From an uncultured beta proteobacterium (GTDB lineage: Bacteria > Pseudomonadota > Gammaproteobacteria > Burkholderiales > SG8-41): a stretch of 63,326 nucleotides of DNA. The translations under genes were made by a program, and so were the position numbers. Under the pieces are notes generated by a model. That model saw only the letters and a list, made by a program, of their open reading frames with translations. It was not told the origin of the DNA and searched no databases. This document shows, in pieces, positions 25,569-34,830 of this stretch. Every line of letters begins with the position of its first letter. Position 1 is the first letter of the stretch. The stretch lies in contig CAISJL010000138.1 in assembly GCA_903885665.1 (NCBI GenBank), positions 1 through 63,326 on the forward strand, written 5' to 3'.

Positions 25569-26390
25569 TTAAGGCACCGCAATTGGCACTAGACGAAAGC
25601 CAGTAGCGCCAATATTGCCAGTCTCTAAATCTAAGCGCACTGTCACTTCGGTCTGGGCGGCAATGCCATCCTCCACTAAACGGTCGGCCGCCAAATACTC
25701 CGCAGGCAATACCGTGCGTTGCGCCAGTTTATGATCGAGTTGATTGGTCAACACTAAATCGAGTGCCGGGAAGCCCAGGCTGTAGGTGGCATTGTTGCGT
25801 AGTGTTGCTGTCATTTGCACACGGCTTGGGAGCGATGGATCTGGCACTTGCAAATCAACCGCTTGGATTTCAATGAGTTGTGGCGCCTGCGGCAAGGTAA
25901 TGGTGCACCCCAACCAACGACACACCATGGTCAACGTTGGTTTGTGGGTAGGCCAATGGGCAGCCCATTGGCCGCGGTAACTGTACAGGACCACACATAG
26001 CCCTATGGCAATGATGGCACTTCCGATCTGCGCAACCACTCGTCGGGCTCGGCCCTGACTACGGGTAGCTACGGGCTCTGTGGCTATGGCCTCTGCGTCT
26101 GCAATCACCGGCTCGGCAAATACATCAGTAACCGGATGCGCTACGCTATGACTTGAAGTCGGTACACGGGCTGCTGTGATTGGCGCCGGACTGGACTCGG
26201 CCGCAGCATCGACTGCCAGCTCAGGACTAGCAGGAGCAGCATTCGCCAACGCCGAGGGGGCGAGCGTTGGGCGGGCATCAAATACCTGCAAACACCGACC
26301 GCAGCGTACTAAGGCCTCGTGCGCTAATAACTGTCCGGCACTAATCCGAAACACGGTCTGACAATGACTGCAGCGTGTTGTATACATCAT
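25569..26390 (-). CDS. Zinc-ribbon (MJ0042-type) membrane protein with DUF3426 domain
   Basis: A 273-residue protein with an N-terminal zinc ribbon (CSHCQTVFRI and CGRCLQVFDA, two CxxC pairs within the first 40 residues), a low-complexity Ala/Pro-rich linker (about 45-115), a single membrane segment (about 120-140, IGSAIIAIGLCVVLYSY) and a C-terminal periplasmic DUF3426 domain with a conserved beta-sandwich-like pattern. The function is unknown. It sits 7 bp downstream of prmA at the end of the accB-accC-prmA operon, its standard place in Burkholderiales. Confidence 0.88.
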   Translation of the reverse strand: MMYTTRCSHCQTVFRISAGQLLAHEALVRCGRCLQVFDARPTLAPSALANAAPASPELAVDAAAESSPAPITAARVPTSSHSVAHPVTDVFAEPVIADAEAIATEPVATRSQGRARRVVAQIGSAIIAIGLCVVLYSYRGQWAAHWPTHKPTLTMVCRWLGCTITLPQAPQLIEIQAVDLQVPDPSLPSRVQMTATLRNNATYSLGFPALDLVLTNQLDHKLAQRTVLPAEYLAADRLVEDGIAAQTEVTVRLDLETGNIGATGFRLVPIAVP

Positions 26391-26397
26391 CCTCGGC

Positions 26398-27288
26398 CTA
26401 CCTCCGCACCCCAGTCAGCAGCACCCATCCTTCATCGCGCGCGGCCATGGTCATCTCAAAATCTGGCGTGTAGGCTTCGATCACCATCTCGGCTTGCTCT
26501 ATTAAAATCCCCGACAAGGCAATCAAGCCGCCAGTACGTGCTTGCTGGGCTAATAGGGGTGCTAACACGACGAGCGGATTGGCCAGTATATTCGCCACCA
26601 CAATATCTACCGCCGAACGCGCAACCGTGACCGCCGTATTAAATTCAGCAACTACTTGATTATATTGAGAATTATATTTTGCCGCTTGAACGGCTTGAGG
26701 GTCAATGTCAACACCACTGGCGTGCTTCGCGCCCAACTTCAGCGCCGCAATCGCCAAAATACCTGAGCCACAGCCGTAATCTAGCACCGTAGTATCAGGG
26801 TGAACCACCGTCTCCAGCCATTGCAGGCACAGCCGCGTGGTGGGATGCGCACCCGTGCCAAAGGCTACACCGGGGTCGAGCATAATGTTAATTGCCGTAG
26901 GGTCCGGCACCGCATGCCAACTGGGCACTATCCATAAGCGCGGGGAGATCGCGATAGGCTGAAATTGACTTTGCGTCAAGCGCACCCAGTCGGTGTCCTC
27001 TACCCGCTCTACTCTGAAGTCATGTCTAGGCGCTAGGCCGGCGGCGCCAAAGGCCTGCGGCAACACGACATATAAATCGACATCCAAGGTAAATAGGGCT
27101 CCCACTCGGCTATCAGGCCAAGCACTGACTGGCGGCTCGCCGGGCTCAGCAAAAATAGGGCTCTCGATGGCGGTGCCCGCAGCTGCATCTTGCACATCGA
27201 CGGCCAACGCGCCCAATGCCATCAGCGCATCGGAGAGCGCTTCGACATGGCGCTCTTCAACATCAACAATGGCACATAACCAAGGCAT
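26398..27288 (-). CDS. prmA: Ribosomal protein L11 methyltransferase
   Basis: SAM-dependent enzyme that trimethylates ribosomal protein L11. It has 296 residues, close to the 293 of E. coli PrmA. The N-terminal L11-recognition domain covers about 1-90. The methyltransferase domain has the SAM motif TTVLDYGCGSGILAIAA, the acidic SGVDIDPQAVQ and VVANILANPL (the NPPL-like motif), preceded by the typical DPGVAFGTGAHPTT loop. The gene follows accC by 35 bp and is followed by the zinc-ribbon gene after 7 bp. Confidence 0.95.
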   Translation of the reverse strand: MPWLCAIVDVEERHVEALSDALMALGALAVDVQDAAAGTAIESPIFAEPGEPPVSAWPDSRVGALFTLDVDLYVVLPQAFGAAGLAPRHDFRVERVEDTDWVRLTQSQFQPIAISPRLWIVPSWHAVPDPTAINIMLDPGVAFGTGAHPTTRLCLQWLETVVHPDTTVLDYGCGSGILAIAALKLGAKHASGVDIDPQAVQAAKYNSQYNQVVAEFNTAVTVARSAVDIVVANILANPLVVLAPLLAQQARTGGLIALSGILIEQAEMVIEAYTPDFEMTMAARDEGWVLLTGVRR

Positions 27289-27323
27289 GCTGGGGCGCTA
27301 CAGCAAAAAGCGGCGCAACTGCA

Positions 27324-28682
27324 TTACGTCGGCTCGCGATTGAGTTTTTCGAGGCGCTGCTCTAAGTAGTGAATACTGGTGCCACCGCGCACAAAAGCCG
27401 CATCGCGCAACAGTTCACGGTGCAACGGCAGATTGGTCTTAATCCCCTCAATCACCGTCTCAGAGAGTGCCACATGCAAGCGGGCGATCGCCTGCTCACG
27501 GGTATCACCATAGGCAATAATTTTGCCTAATAACGAATCATAATAAGGCGGTACCACATATCCACTGTAGACGTGGGAATCCACACGTACACCGGGTCCA
27601 CCCGGCATATGTAGCGTGGTAATCCGCCCTGGTGACGGCGTAAATCGATACGGGTCCTCAGCATTGATCCGACACTCAATCGAGTGACCTTTCATCACCA
27701 CGTCTTTTTGACGTAGTGTTAATTTCTCTCCGGCAGCAACTCGAATTTGCATCTGCACCAAATCCAGTCCAGTGATGAATTCAGTCACTGGGTGCTCCAC
27801 TTGCAAGCGGGTATTCATTTCAATAAAGAAGAATTCACCACCCTCATACAAGAATTCAAACGTGCCCGCCCCTTCATAACCAATTTTGCGACAAGCCTCT
27901 GCACAACGCTCGCCAATCTTTTGACGCTCGCGCAAGCTAACCAACGGCGCTGGTGCTTCTTCGATAATTTTTTGATGGCGCCGTTGCATCGAACAGTCGC
28001 GATCTCCTAAGTAGACAGCATTACGGTGCTTATCGGCCATGACTTGAATCTCGATATGGCGGGGCTTCTCGAGATACTTTTCCATATATAACGACGGGTT
28101 ACCAAAAGCGCTTTGCGCTTCAGCGCGCGTGGTATTGACCGCATTTTTTAAGGCTGCCTCGGTATGCACTACACGCATCCCACGACCACCGCCGCCGCCG
28201 GCGGCCTTCACAATAATAGGGTAACCAATTTGGCGGGCAATCCGCACCACCTCTTTAGGGTCATCCGGCAATGCACCATCCATCCCCGGCACCACCGGCA
28301 CACCGGCCTTTTTCATGGCATTTTTGGCACTGACCTTATCGCCCATTAAACGAATGGTCTCGGCGCGCGGGCCAATAAAGGTGAAGCCACTTTGCTCCAC
28401 CCGCTCAGCGAAGTCGGCGTTCTCAGACAAAAATCCATAGCCGGGGTGTATGGCTTGGGCGTCAGTCACCTCAGCCGCACTGATGATAGCGGGGATGTTC
28501 AAATAACTGGCGGCGGATGCGGCCGGCCCTATGCATACCGACTCATCGGCTAATTTGACGTATTTGGCCTCAGCATCGGCAACCGAATGCACAACAACCG
28601 TTTTAATGCCCATCTCGCGACAAGCCCGCTGAATACGCAATGCAATTTCGCCACGGTTGGCAATTAGAATTTTTTCAAACAT
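27324..28682 (-). CDS. accC: Acetyl-CoA carboxylase, biotin carboxylase subunit
   Basis: ATP-grasp enzyme that carboxylates biotin on AccB, the first half-reaction of acetyl-CoA carboxylase in fatty acid synthesis. The 452 residues contain the N-terminal [15 protein letters not shown], the glycine-rich ATP loop [14 protein letters not shown], the biotin-binding region [15 protein letters not shown] and the catalytic [14 protein letters not shown] (Glu, Asn, Arg). It lies 62 bp downstream of accB in the aroQ-accB-accC-prmA run. Confidence 0.97.
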   Translation of the reverse strand: MFEKILIANRGEIALRIQRACREMGIKTVVVHSVADAEAKYVKLADESVCIGPAASAASYLNIPAIISAAEVTDAQAIHPGYGFLSENADFAERVEQSGFTFIGPRAETIRLMGDKVSAKNAMKKAGVPVVPGMDGALPDDPKEVVRIARQIGYPIIVKAAGGGGGRGMRVVHTEAALKNAVNTTRAEAQSAFGNPSLYMEKYLEKPRHIEIQVMADKHRNAVYLGDRDCSMQRRHQKIIEEAPAPLVSLRERQKIGERCAEACRKIGYEGAGTFEFLYEGGEFFFIEMNTRLQVEHPVTEFITGLDLVQMQIRVAAGEKLTLRQKDVVMKGHSIECRINAEDPYRFTPSPGRITTLHMPGGPGVRVDSHVYSGYVVPPYYDSLLGKIIAYGDTREQAIARLHVALSETVIEGIKTNLPLHRELLRDAAFVRGGTSIHYLEQRLEKLNREPT

Positions 28683-28744
28683 GTATCGACTATTCCCCGG
28701 CGAACGTTCAGGTCTAGCAACAGGCGGTAGACGACGCGTTGCGC

Positions 28745-29194
28745 TTAAACAATTTCAAACAAGGGCTGGTCAAACTCGACCGGCTGACCATTTTCAACCA
28801 ATATGGTTTTAATCACACCATCACGGTCGGACTCAATCTCGTTTAACAACTTCATGGCCTCAATAATACACAAGGTCTCACCCGCCTTCACGGCCTGACC
28901 AACTTCAACAAACGGCTTGCCACCGGGGGTAGCGGCGCGGTAGAACGTGCCCACCATGGGCGACTTCAGTGGGTCAATCACCACCGCCACCGCTTCCGGT
29001 GCCGGATCAAGATTGGCCGCCGCAGCCATAGGCTGTGCTAATAATGAGGGTGCAGCCTGCATCATCACTGGTGCGGCTTGCTGCGAACCAAAACGACTAA
29101 TCCGAACGCGCTCTTCGCCCTCGGTAATCTCTAACTCAGCAATATCTGACTGCTGAACTAAGTCAATGAGTGTCTTTAGTTTTCTTAAATCCAT
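28745..29194 (-). CDS. accB: Acetyl-CoA carboxylase, biotin carboxyl carrier protein
   Basis: Carries biotin between the carboxylase and carboxyltransferase subunits. It has 149 residues with a flexible Ala/Pro-rich linker (about 38-72) and a C-terminal biotinyl domain with the biotinylated Lys at residue 115 in [13 protein letters not shown]. The characteristic thumb region is present as [14 protein letters not shown]. The aroQ stop codon lies 5 bp upstream and the ribosome site AAAAGGA is inside the last codons of aroQ, so the two genes are tightly coupled. Confidence 0.97.
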   Translation of the reverse strand: MDLRKLKTLIDLVQQSDIAELEITEGEERVRISRFGSQQAAPVMMQAAPSLLAQPMAAAANLDPAPEAVAVVIDPLKSPMVGTFYRAATPGGKPFVEVGQAVKAGETLCIIEAMKLLNEIESDRDGVIKTILVENGQPVEFDQPLFEIV

Positions 29195-29199
29195 GATTT

Positions 29200-29652
29200 T
29201 TAGGTCCTTTTAACATGCTTAATGGCATACGCTAACGCCAACTCATAACCCATCGCACCCAAACCACAAATAACCCCTTCAGCCACATCCGAAAAATAGG
29301 ACTGGTGACGAAACGCCTCACGGGCATGCACATTGGAGAGATGGATTTCAATAAATGGGATCACCACCGCGGTCAAGGCATCACGCAATGCGACACTGGT
29401 ATGGGTGAAGGCGGCGGGATTAATCAAAATAAAATCAACCGCATCGCGGCTGGCTTGTTGCACCCGCTCAATGAGCGCGAGTTCGGAATTGCTTTGCAGG
29501 CTAGATAATTGCACTGCCGCAGCCGACGCTTGTGTCTGCAGGGTTTGCTCAATGTCGGCCAAAGTGGTGGCACCATAAACTGCGGGCTCACGCTGACCCA
29601 ACAAATTCAAATTGGGGCCATTGAGTAATAAAATATGTGGAAGTCGTGACAT
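29200..29652 (-). CDS. aroQ: 3-Dehydroquinate dehydratase, type II
   Basis: Dehydrates 3-dehydroquinate to 3-dehydroshikimate in aromatic amino acid synthesis. It has 150 residues, the size of the dodecameric type II enzyme. The signature [15 protein letters not shown] is at residues 9-23, the catalytic Tyr is at 26 in VYG, and the catalytic His lies in [15 protein letters not shown]. The gene opens the aroQ-accB-accC-prmA run and has AGGAG 5 nt before its ATG. Confidence 0.96.
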   Translation of the reverse strand: MSRLPHILLLNGPNLNLLGQREPAVYGATTLADIEQTLQTQASAAAVQLSSLQSNSELALIERVQQASRDAVDFILINPAAFTHTSVALRDALTAVVIPFIEIHLSNVHAREAFRHQSYFSDVAEGVICGLGAMGYELALAYAIKHVKRT

Positions 29653-30073
29653 AGGGCTCCTAGTTTACCCAATTAGATTACCTCTGATGAACGATTACCA
29701 TTTGTGCAACTTCCCCGCCGGCATATACACGGGGATATATACGAGGCGCCGCGTCTGACTACTTTATACTACACACGACTACTCGTTATGAACATTACAA
29801 ATTGCGCGCATTTTATCAGCACTTAAGCTTTTTTGTAAGCAATTATCAGCAGTTTTTAATAGTCATCCCTAGCACTCAGGCCCTGCAAACAACATTATTA
29901 CTACAACATTGGCTAATAGCGCTGACAACGCCTACTAGCCATATCATCAAAAATTGCCTGAAATTATTTAAAATGATTTAAATGTTATTTACCTACTTTT
30001 AAATTGGTAATTAAACATTTTAATGATTTTTATTGGCTGATGCGCAGATATCTGTAGGGCTAGTTTGACGCAT
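29653..30073. other. 421-bp intergenic region between tlpA and aroQ
   Basis: AT-rich, no gene or RNA recognised. It probably holds the promoter of the aroQ-accB-accC operon. The tlpA side (29930-30060) is rich in A/T runs and contains no clear hairpin. Confidence 0.5.
29810..29838 (-). promoter_or_regulatory. Candidate promoter for aroQ-accB-accC
   Basis: On the minus strand TTACAA (29838-29833) and TAAAAT (29815-29810) are 17 bp apart and lie about 160 bp before the aroQ start. The -10 matches the consensus at five of six positions, while the -35 is weak. Confidence 0.35.
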
Positions 30074-30598
30074 TTAGAGCAGGCGCACAATCTCAGCATT
30101 CAGATTTGCCGCGGTAACCGCCCCTTGCACCCGATGGGCGATCTGCCCCTGGCGATTAAAAAACAAGGTAAACGGTAAAGTGCCCGCCTGGTTACCCGCC
30201 AAGCGCGACTGTTCGACCGTATCAATACCACCGATCAACTGTGGATAGTTAAGTGCCATGGTTTTTGTAAATTGACGGATGTTATCTATACGATCGATTG
30301 CAATACCAATCACTTGCACACCGTTAGCCGCATAGTCTTGCTGGACTTTGTTGAGCAATGGCAACTCTTCACGACAAGGCGGGCACCAAGTCGCCCAGTA
30401 GTTCAGTATTAAAACCTGACCGCGATAGGCCGCCAGCGTCTGGGGCCTACCACTGAAGTCCTGAAAGCTTGAGGCCAGAATTTGCGCCGCAATATTTTCT
30501 GGCGCTGCCGTGCGCCACCACCACTGCGCACCCAAACCTAAGGCTAGCGCGCCCGCACCCAGCGCCGCCTGCAACACGCGCCGCCGCCCCGCCCTCAT
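30074..30598 (-). CDS. TlpA-like thiol-disulfide oxidoreductase, periplasmic
   Basis: A thioredoxin-fold protein of 174 residues. The N-terminus is a twin-arginine-containing hydrophobic signal or anchor (GRRRVLQAALGAGALALG, residues 4-21). The active site is WCPPC with cysteines at 72 and 75, and the cis-proline segment is GTLPFTLFF. Such proteins reduce disulfides in the periplasm, for example in cytochrome c maturation. The ATG overlaps the dsbD stop (ATGA at 30598-30595), so it is coupled to DsbD, the expected source of its electrons. Confidence 0.93.
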   Translation of the reverse strand: MRAGRRRVLQAALGAGALALGLGAQWWWRTAAPENIAAQILASSFQDFSGRPQTLAAYRGQVLILNYWATWCPPCREELPLLNKVQQDYAANGVQVIGIAIDRIDNIRQFTKTMALNYPQLIGGIDTVEQSRLAGNQAGTLPFTLFFNRQGQIAHRVQGAVTAANLNAEIVRLL

Positions 30599-32364
30599 CG
30601 CGCAATCACTTGATCAAGCGTGGCGGCAAATGGTGCTGCCGCCTCAAAACCGATCACCCTCAGTTGCGGAACCTCCTGACCTCGAGCATCAAAGAAAACA
30701 ATCCCTGGCGGGCCAAACAACTGAAAGCGCCGCAACAAGGCTTGATCCTCAGGCGTGCCCACAGTGACATCGACTTGCAACAACACCATTTGCGCTAAAC
30801 GCGCACGCACTGCAGCAACCGAAAAAGTATCACGCTCCATCTCTTTACAACTAACGCACCAGTCGGCATAAAAATCCAACATCACGGGCTTCCCCTTGGC
30901 CGCTGTCAGTGCCGCTTCAAAGCCCTCCACCGATTTCACCCGTAAAAATATAGGCTCAGATCCCGAAGGCGCCGCCTCCACCGACTCGGCTTGTAATCGA
31001 CTCCATGGACGCCAAAGGTCTGTTGCGCCCGTGAGCGCCCCTACCACCAGCAAGCCGCTGAGCAACAGCGCCGCAAGACCACCGGCTTTGGCTAACCAAT
31101 GCCACAAACGCGCACCCCTAGGCAACGCGTGGAAGGCACCCCACACCACGCCCAAGAGTAGCAATAATGCCGCCCATGCCCAGAATTGCAGCTTCAGTCC
31201 AATCCAAGGGGAGACCATTTGAATGGCCACGCCCAGTAGCAACACACCAAAAAAACGTTTCACCCCTGCCATCCATGCCCCCACTCTGGGTAACAAAGTA
31301 CCAGCGGATGCGCCTATCAGCAACAAAGGCACGCCCATACCAAAGGCTAAGGCAAATAAAGCCATCCCGCCGAGGACAGCATCACCTGTGGTCGATATAT
31401 ACAGCAGCGCACCGGCTAGCGGCGCGGCGACACAGGGCCCGACAATTAAGGCCGATAAGGCACCCATCAACGTGACTGCCCAATATTCACCGCCTTGCAA
31501 GCGCTGACTCCAATGCGCCAATCGCGACTGGATACTGACCGGCATCTGAAACGCGTACAAACCCAACATCGACAACGCTAAGATCACAAAAAAGGCTGCA
31601 AAACTCACTTGTACCCACGGTTGCTGCAGAGTCGCCGCCAAAAAATTACCGGACAGACCAGCCAATACGCCTATTACCGCATACGTTAACGCCATGCCTA
31701 ATACGTAACAGACTGAGTACAAAAATGTTGAGCGACGATTAGCTCGGGCACCCTGCCCAACAATCAAGGCCGACAAGATCGGAATCATCGGCAAAATGCA
31801 GGGCGTAAATGCGAGTAACAACCCAAAACCCACAAAACTCAGCAGCAATAACAGTGGATGACCGCTAAATAAGGCCGCTATCCGCCGGTCATTGCTGGCT
31901 GTACTGACCGCTGCCGCAGGACTCACGGTGGCCGAGACTTGTAGCGCTTGCTCGATCGGCACATAACACACCCCCGCATCGGCACAGCCTTGCGATTGAG
32001 CGGTGACTTGCAAGACACCGACATCACCTTGGAGCGGTATCGTAATCCGTAAATCACCCCGATAGATGATGCTACGACCGAAAAAATCATCTTTCTTTTC
32101 AATACCTTGAGGCAATTGCGGGGGGGCCGCTTGGGCACCAGCCGGATGTAGGCTGAACTGTAATTTATCTCGATACAAATAATAGCCAGGCGCGATCTGG
32201 TAGCGTAGCTCTAAGGTTTGCGGAGCGATCCGCTGCGCGCTCAGGGCAAATGCCTGCTCCGGCTCAAGCAAGGCAGGCTCGGCGCAAGCACTGCCACACC
32301 ACAACACGGCCAGCGCCACCACCACGACCTTAACCCATTGTTGAAAACCCACCGTGACTCGCAT
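30595..32364 (-). CDS. dsbD: Thiol:disulfide interchange protein DsbD
   Basis: Inner-membrane protein that transfers electrons from cytosolic thioredoxin to periplasmic partners. After a signal peptide (about 1-28) come the N-terminal immunoglobulin-like alpha domain with the CADAGVC redox pair, the eight-helix beta domain with its two buried cysteines in FTPCILPM and IVGPCVAAP, and the C-terminal thioredoxin-like gamma domain with CVSC at residues 503-506 in FYADWCVSCKEME. The 589 residues compare with 565 in E. coli. Neighbours are cutA upstream and the coupled TlpA gene downstream. Confidence 0.96.
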   Translation of the reverse strand: MRVTVGFQQWVKVVVVALAVLWCGSACAEPALLEPEQAFALSAQRIAPQTLELRYQIAPGYYLYRDKLQFSLHPAGAQAAPPQLPQGIEKKDDFFGRSIIYRGDLRITIPLQGDVGVLQVTAQSQGCADAGVCYVPIEQALQVSATVSPAAAVSTASNDRRIAALFSGHPLLLLLSFVGFGLLLAFTPCILPMIPILSALIVGQGARANRRSTFLYSVCYVLGMALTYAVIGVLAGLSGNFLAATLQQPWVQVSFAAFFVILALSMLGLYAFQMPVSIQSRLAHWSQRLQGGEYWAVTLMGALSALIVGPCVAAPLAGALLYISTTGDAVLGGMALFALAFGMGVPLLLIGASAGTLLPRVGAWMAGVKRFFGVLLLGVAIQMVSPWIGLKLQFWAWAALLLLLGVVWGAFHALPRGARLWHWLAKAGGLAALLLSGLLVVGALTGATDLWRPWSRLQAESVEAAPSGSEPIFLRVKSVEGFEAALTAAKGKPVMLDFYADWCVSCKEMERDTFSVAAVRARLAQMVLLQVDVTVGTPEDQALLRRFQLFGPPGIVFFDARGQEVPQLRVIGFEAAAPFAATLDQVIAR

Positions 32365-32432
32365 TCTCTAGTCCTATTCCTACGTTCATCCCACATTTAA
32401 TATCCATATTAATATTGCTGGCAGTGCTCAGA

Positions 32433-32798
32433 CTATTTCCTGTCACCGACCGTGGTCTCCGCCACTACCCATTGCAAATAAGCAGGTAAGCCTTCACTCA
32501 CCCCTAACGCAATAATCTCGGGCACTGCATACGGGTGCTGCGCCTGCAATGTCTCCTCTAGAACTGGATACTGAGCACGGGTGGTTTTAATCAGCAACGG
32601 CACTTCTTGCGCCGTTTCCACCACGCCCTGCCATCGATACACCGAGGATGCTACACCAAGAACCTGCACGCAAGCGGCCAATTGCTGTGCCACCAAGGAT
32701 TGCGCAATCGCCTGCGCCCCGACTGAATCGGGCCAAGTAGTCAGTACCAACAATACTTCCGACGATGCCACTGATGGCACTACCGTGTCAGAATGCAT
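32433..32798 (-). CDS. cutA: Divalent-cation tolerance protein CutA
   Basis: A small trimeric ferredoxin-like protein, 121 residues from ATG 32798. Conserved motifs are LLVLTTWPDS, AACVQVL, SVYRWQGVVETAQEVPLLIKT and HPYAVPEIIAL. CutA was first linked to copper tolerance in E. coli, but its biochemical role is unsettled. The start overlaps the 3' end of the upstream SDR gene by 11 bp; the frame is open 11 codons further upstream but lacks family similarity there. The cutA-dsbD pair is conserved in proteobacteria. Confidence 0.95.
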   Translation of the reverse strand: MHSDTVVPSVASSEVLLVLTTWPDSVGAQAIAQSLVAQQLAACVQVLGVASSVYRWQGVVETAQEVPLLIKTTRAQYPVLEETLQAQHPYAVPEIIALGVSEGLPAYLQWVVAETTVGDRK

Positions 32799-33672
32799 GC
32801 GCCTGTCCGCGACTTGCCGCCGCCAACCCATGGGCGACGGTGGGATAGGCGAGTTGCACCCGCAACTCCTGCTTCATTCGCTGATTACTCAAGCGCCGCG
32901 ACTCACTCATAAACGAATACAGCTGGGGCGAGACTGCCGCCTGCAACTGCACCCGTGCTAAGCGCGGCGGACGTGGCAGCTGAAATCGGTCAGCAACCGC
33001 ATCAAAATAATCCGCCATTTTTTGCGGCAAATCATCACTAGCATGATAGGTGCGATTGGGCTGACCGCGATATATCGCGGCAATCACAATTGTCGCCAAG
33101 TCATCGGCGTGAATATGATTAACGTAAACGTCATCATCAATATTTAAGGCTGGGGTGCCTTTTTCTAAGCGGGCGAGCGGTAGGCGAGTCTCCGCATAGA
33201 TCCCTGGCACTCGCAAAATCGATACGCGCACCCCACAACGCGCGCCCCAAGCCCGCACTTGACGCTCGGCATCCACCCGCCGTTGCGCCCGTGCCGTGCT
33301 CGGCCGAGTCACGCTAGCCTCGGTCACGCAAGCGCCGCCGCAATCGCCATAGACTCCGCTAGTGCTCATGTAAATAAAGTGCTGTGGTAGACTGCGCCTG
33401 CCCAATGCAGCGAGAAGGTTGGCTGTGCGAGAATCGTGATGATCGACCAGCGGTGGTGGCGCTAAATGCAACACCATTTGCGCCAGACCAGCGAGTCGTA
33501 TTAGCGTCCGCGGCTGATCTAAATCTGCAAGTATGGGGGCTGCGCCAACGGCACGCAACGCCGGCAAACGGCTCGCACTATGGGTGAGGGCGTAGAGGCG
33601 ACAACGCTGTTGAAGACGTGCGGCAACGCGCACACCAATGTCACCACAACCAACTATTAGCAATCGATTCAT
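32788..33672 (-). CDS. NAD(P)-dependent epimerase/dehydratase family protein (YeeZ-like)
   Basis: An extended SDR protein of 294 residues. The Rossmann loop is LLIVGCGDIGVRVAARL at the N-terminus; YMSTSGVYGD, later a RAQRRVDAER stretch at the usual active-site Tyr-Lys position, and NHIHADDLA are characteristic of the YeeZ/YlbE group. The substrate is unknown and the canonical YxxxK pair is not evident, so the catalytic role is doubtful. It overlaps cutA by 11 bp and is divergent from the ferredoxin-reductase gene. Confidence 0.85.
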   Translation of the reverse strand: MNRLLIVGCGDIGVRVAARLQQRCRLYALTHSASRLPALRAVGAAPILADLDQPRTLIRLAGLAQMVLHLAPPPLVDHHDSRTANLLAALGRRSLPQHFIYMSTSGVYGDCGGACVTEASVTRPSTARAQRRVDAERQVRAWGARCGVRVSILRVPGIYAETRLPLARLEKGTPALNIDDDVYVNHIHADDLATIVIAAIYRGQPNRTYHASDDLPQKMADYFDAVADRFQLPRPPRLARVQLQAAVSPQLYSFMSESRRLSNQRMKQELRVQLAYPTVAHGLAAASRGQAHAF

Positions 33673-33779
33673 GATTCTCCAGTATTCTGTATTCTAGCCC
33701 ACTCTCATGACTTCTACGCCAAGCCTGCCTCTTGGCCAACCTTTCGTTTTTCACCAACCCTCTAGCCACCACTGTCCTT

Positions 33780-34808
33780 ATGCAAATCACCCTCAAACCT
33801 GGCAATCAAACTTTTGACGCCCAAGCCCAAGAATCCATACTCGATGCCGCACTGCGCGAAGGCTATCGCTTACCCTATGGTTGCCGCAACGGTGCTTGCG
33901 GCTCATGCAAGGGCAAGGTTGTCTCGGGCGAAGTCGACCATGGCAAGCTCGGACAGAGCACCTTGAGCGAGACCGAGCGCGCGCAAGGTTACGCTTTGTT
34001 ATGCCAAGCAGAGGCACGTAGCGATTTGGTGATCGAGTGTCGCGACGTCACTACAGCCGCCGACTTTCCGGTGAAGATTCTACCCAGTCGGGTGCAGCAC
34101 ATGGCCTTGGTGGCGCCCGATGTTATGCAAATCCAGTTGCGCCTGCCAGCCAATGAGCGTCTGCAATTTCGTGCTGGTCAATATATTGATATTTTGCTCA
34201 AAGACGGCTCACGCCGCAGTCTCTCACTAGCGCATGCCCCACATGACGACGCACTGCTCGAGCTCCATTTACGCAACTACGGTGGGACGTTCAGCAATTA
34301 TGTATTTAACTCACTGAAAATAAAAGATATTTTAAGATTCGAAGGGCCTTTGGGCGGATTTTATTTACGCACCCAAGACACCCTCAACGAGGCGCTCAGT
34401 GACACCAGGCCCGTTATTCTGGTGGCGGGCGGCACTGGGTTTGCCCCGATCAAATCGATCATTCAAGACGCCCTACACCGGCAACTCCCCAGAACCTTCA
34501 TTTTGTATCGGGGGGCACGCGCCCGCGCTGATCTCTATCTGGATGATCTGCCACAATCTTGGGCGCGCGAGCACGGCATTGATTACATTCCCGTATTATC
34601 CGAGCCCCTCGCCAGCGACCAATGGTCTGGCCGCACCGGCCTGGTCCACAGCGCAGTAATGGCCGATCACAGCGATCTATCAGGTCACGTGGTATATGCC
34701 TGCGGTGCGCCAGCGATGGTTGCGGCCGCGCAACGCGACTTCTCGCAACACTGTGGCCTGCCAGAATCAGCATTTTTTGCCGACGCCTTCACGCCAGCTA
34801 ACCCTTAG
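33780..34808 (+). CDS. [2Fe-2S]/FAD/NAD(P) oxidoreductase, CDP-6-deoxy-glucoseen reductase (AscD) type
   Basis: A single-chain ferredoxin reductase of 342 residues. The plant-type ferredoxin domain comes first, with three cluster cysteines in YGCRNGACGSCKG and the fourth in ALLCQAEA. The FAD-binding barrel follows with RSLSLAHA (the RxxS motif), then the NAD(P) domain with VAGGTGFAPIKSII and a C-terminal VVYACGAP. In Burkholderiales such proteins are annotated as CDP-6-deoxy-delta-3,4-glucoseen reductase, although most are not near sugar-synthesis genes; the true substrate here is unknown. ATG 33780 is chosen because the product then begins directly with the ferredoxin domain; a TTG 16 codons upstream is the alternative. 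Confidence 0.88.
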   Translation: MQITLKPGNQTFDAQAQESILDAALREGYRLPYGCRNGACGSCKGKVVSGEVDHGKLGQSTLSETERAQGYALLCQAEARSDLVIECRDVTTAADFPVKILPSRVQHMALVAPDVMQIQLRLPANERLQFRAGQYIDILLKDGSRRSLSLAHAPHDDALLELHLRNYGGTFSNYVFNSLKIKDILRFEGPLGGFYLRTQDTLNEALSDTRPVILVAGGTGFAPIKSIIQDALHRQLPRTFILYRGARARADLYLDDLPQSWAREHGIDYIPVLSEPLASDQWSGRTGLVHSAVMADHSDLSGHVVYACGAPAMVAAAQRDFSQHCGLPESAFFADAFTPANP

Positions 34809-34812
34809 ACCA

Positions 34813-34827
34813 GGCTTCGGGGAAGCC
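34813..34827. terminator. Bidirectional terminator hairpin between convergent genes
   Basis: GGCTTC (34813-34818), ggg loop, GAAGCC (34822-34827) form a compact 6-bp stem five bases after the reductase stop and three bases before the hemY stop. On the plus strand it is followed by cctttat. The short T run makes it a moderate candidate. Confidence 0.5.
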
Positions 34828-34830
34828 CCT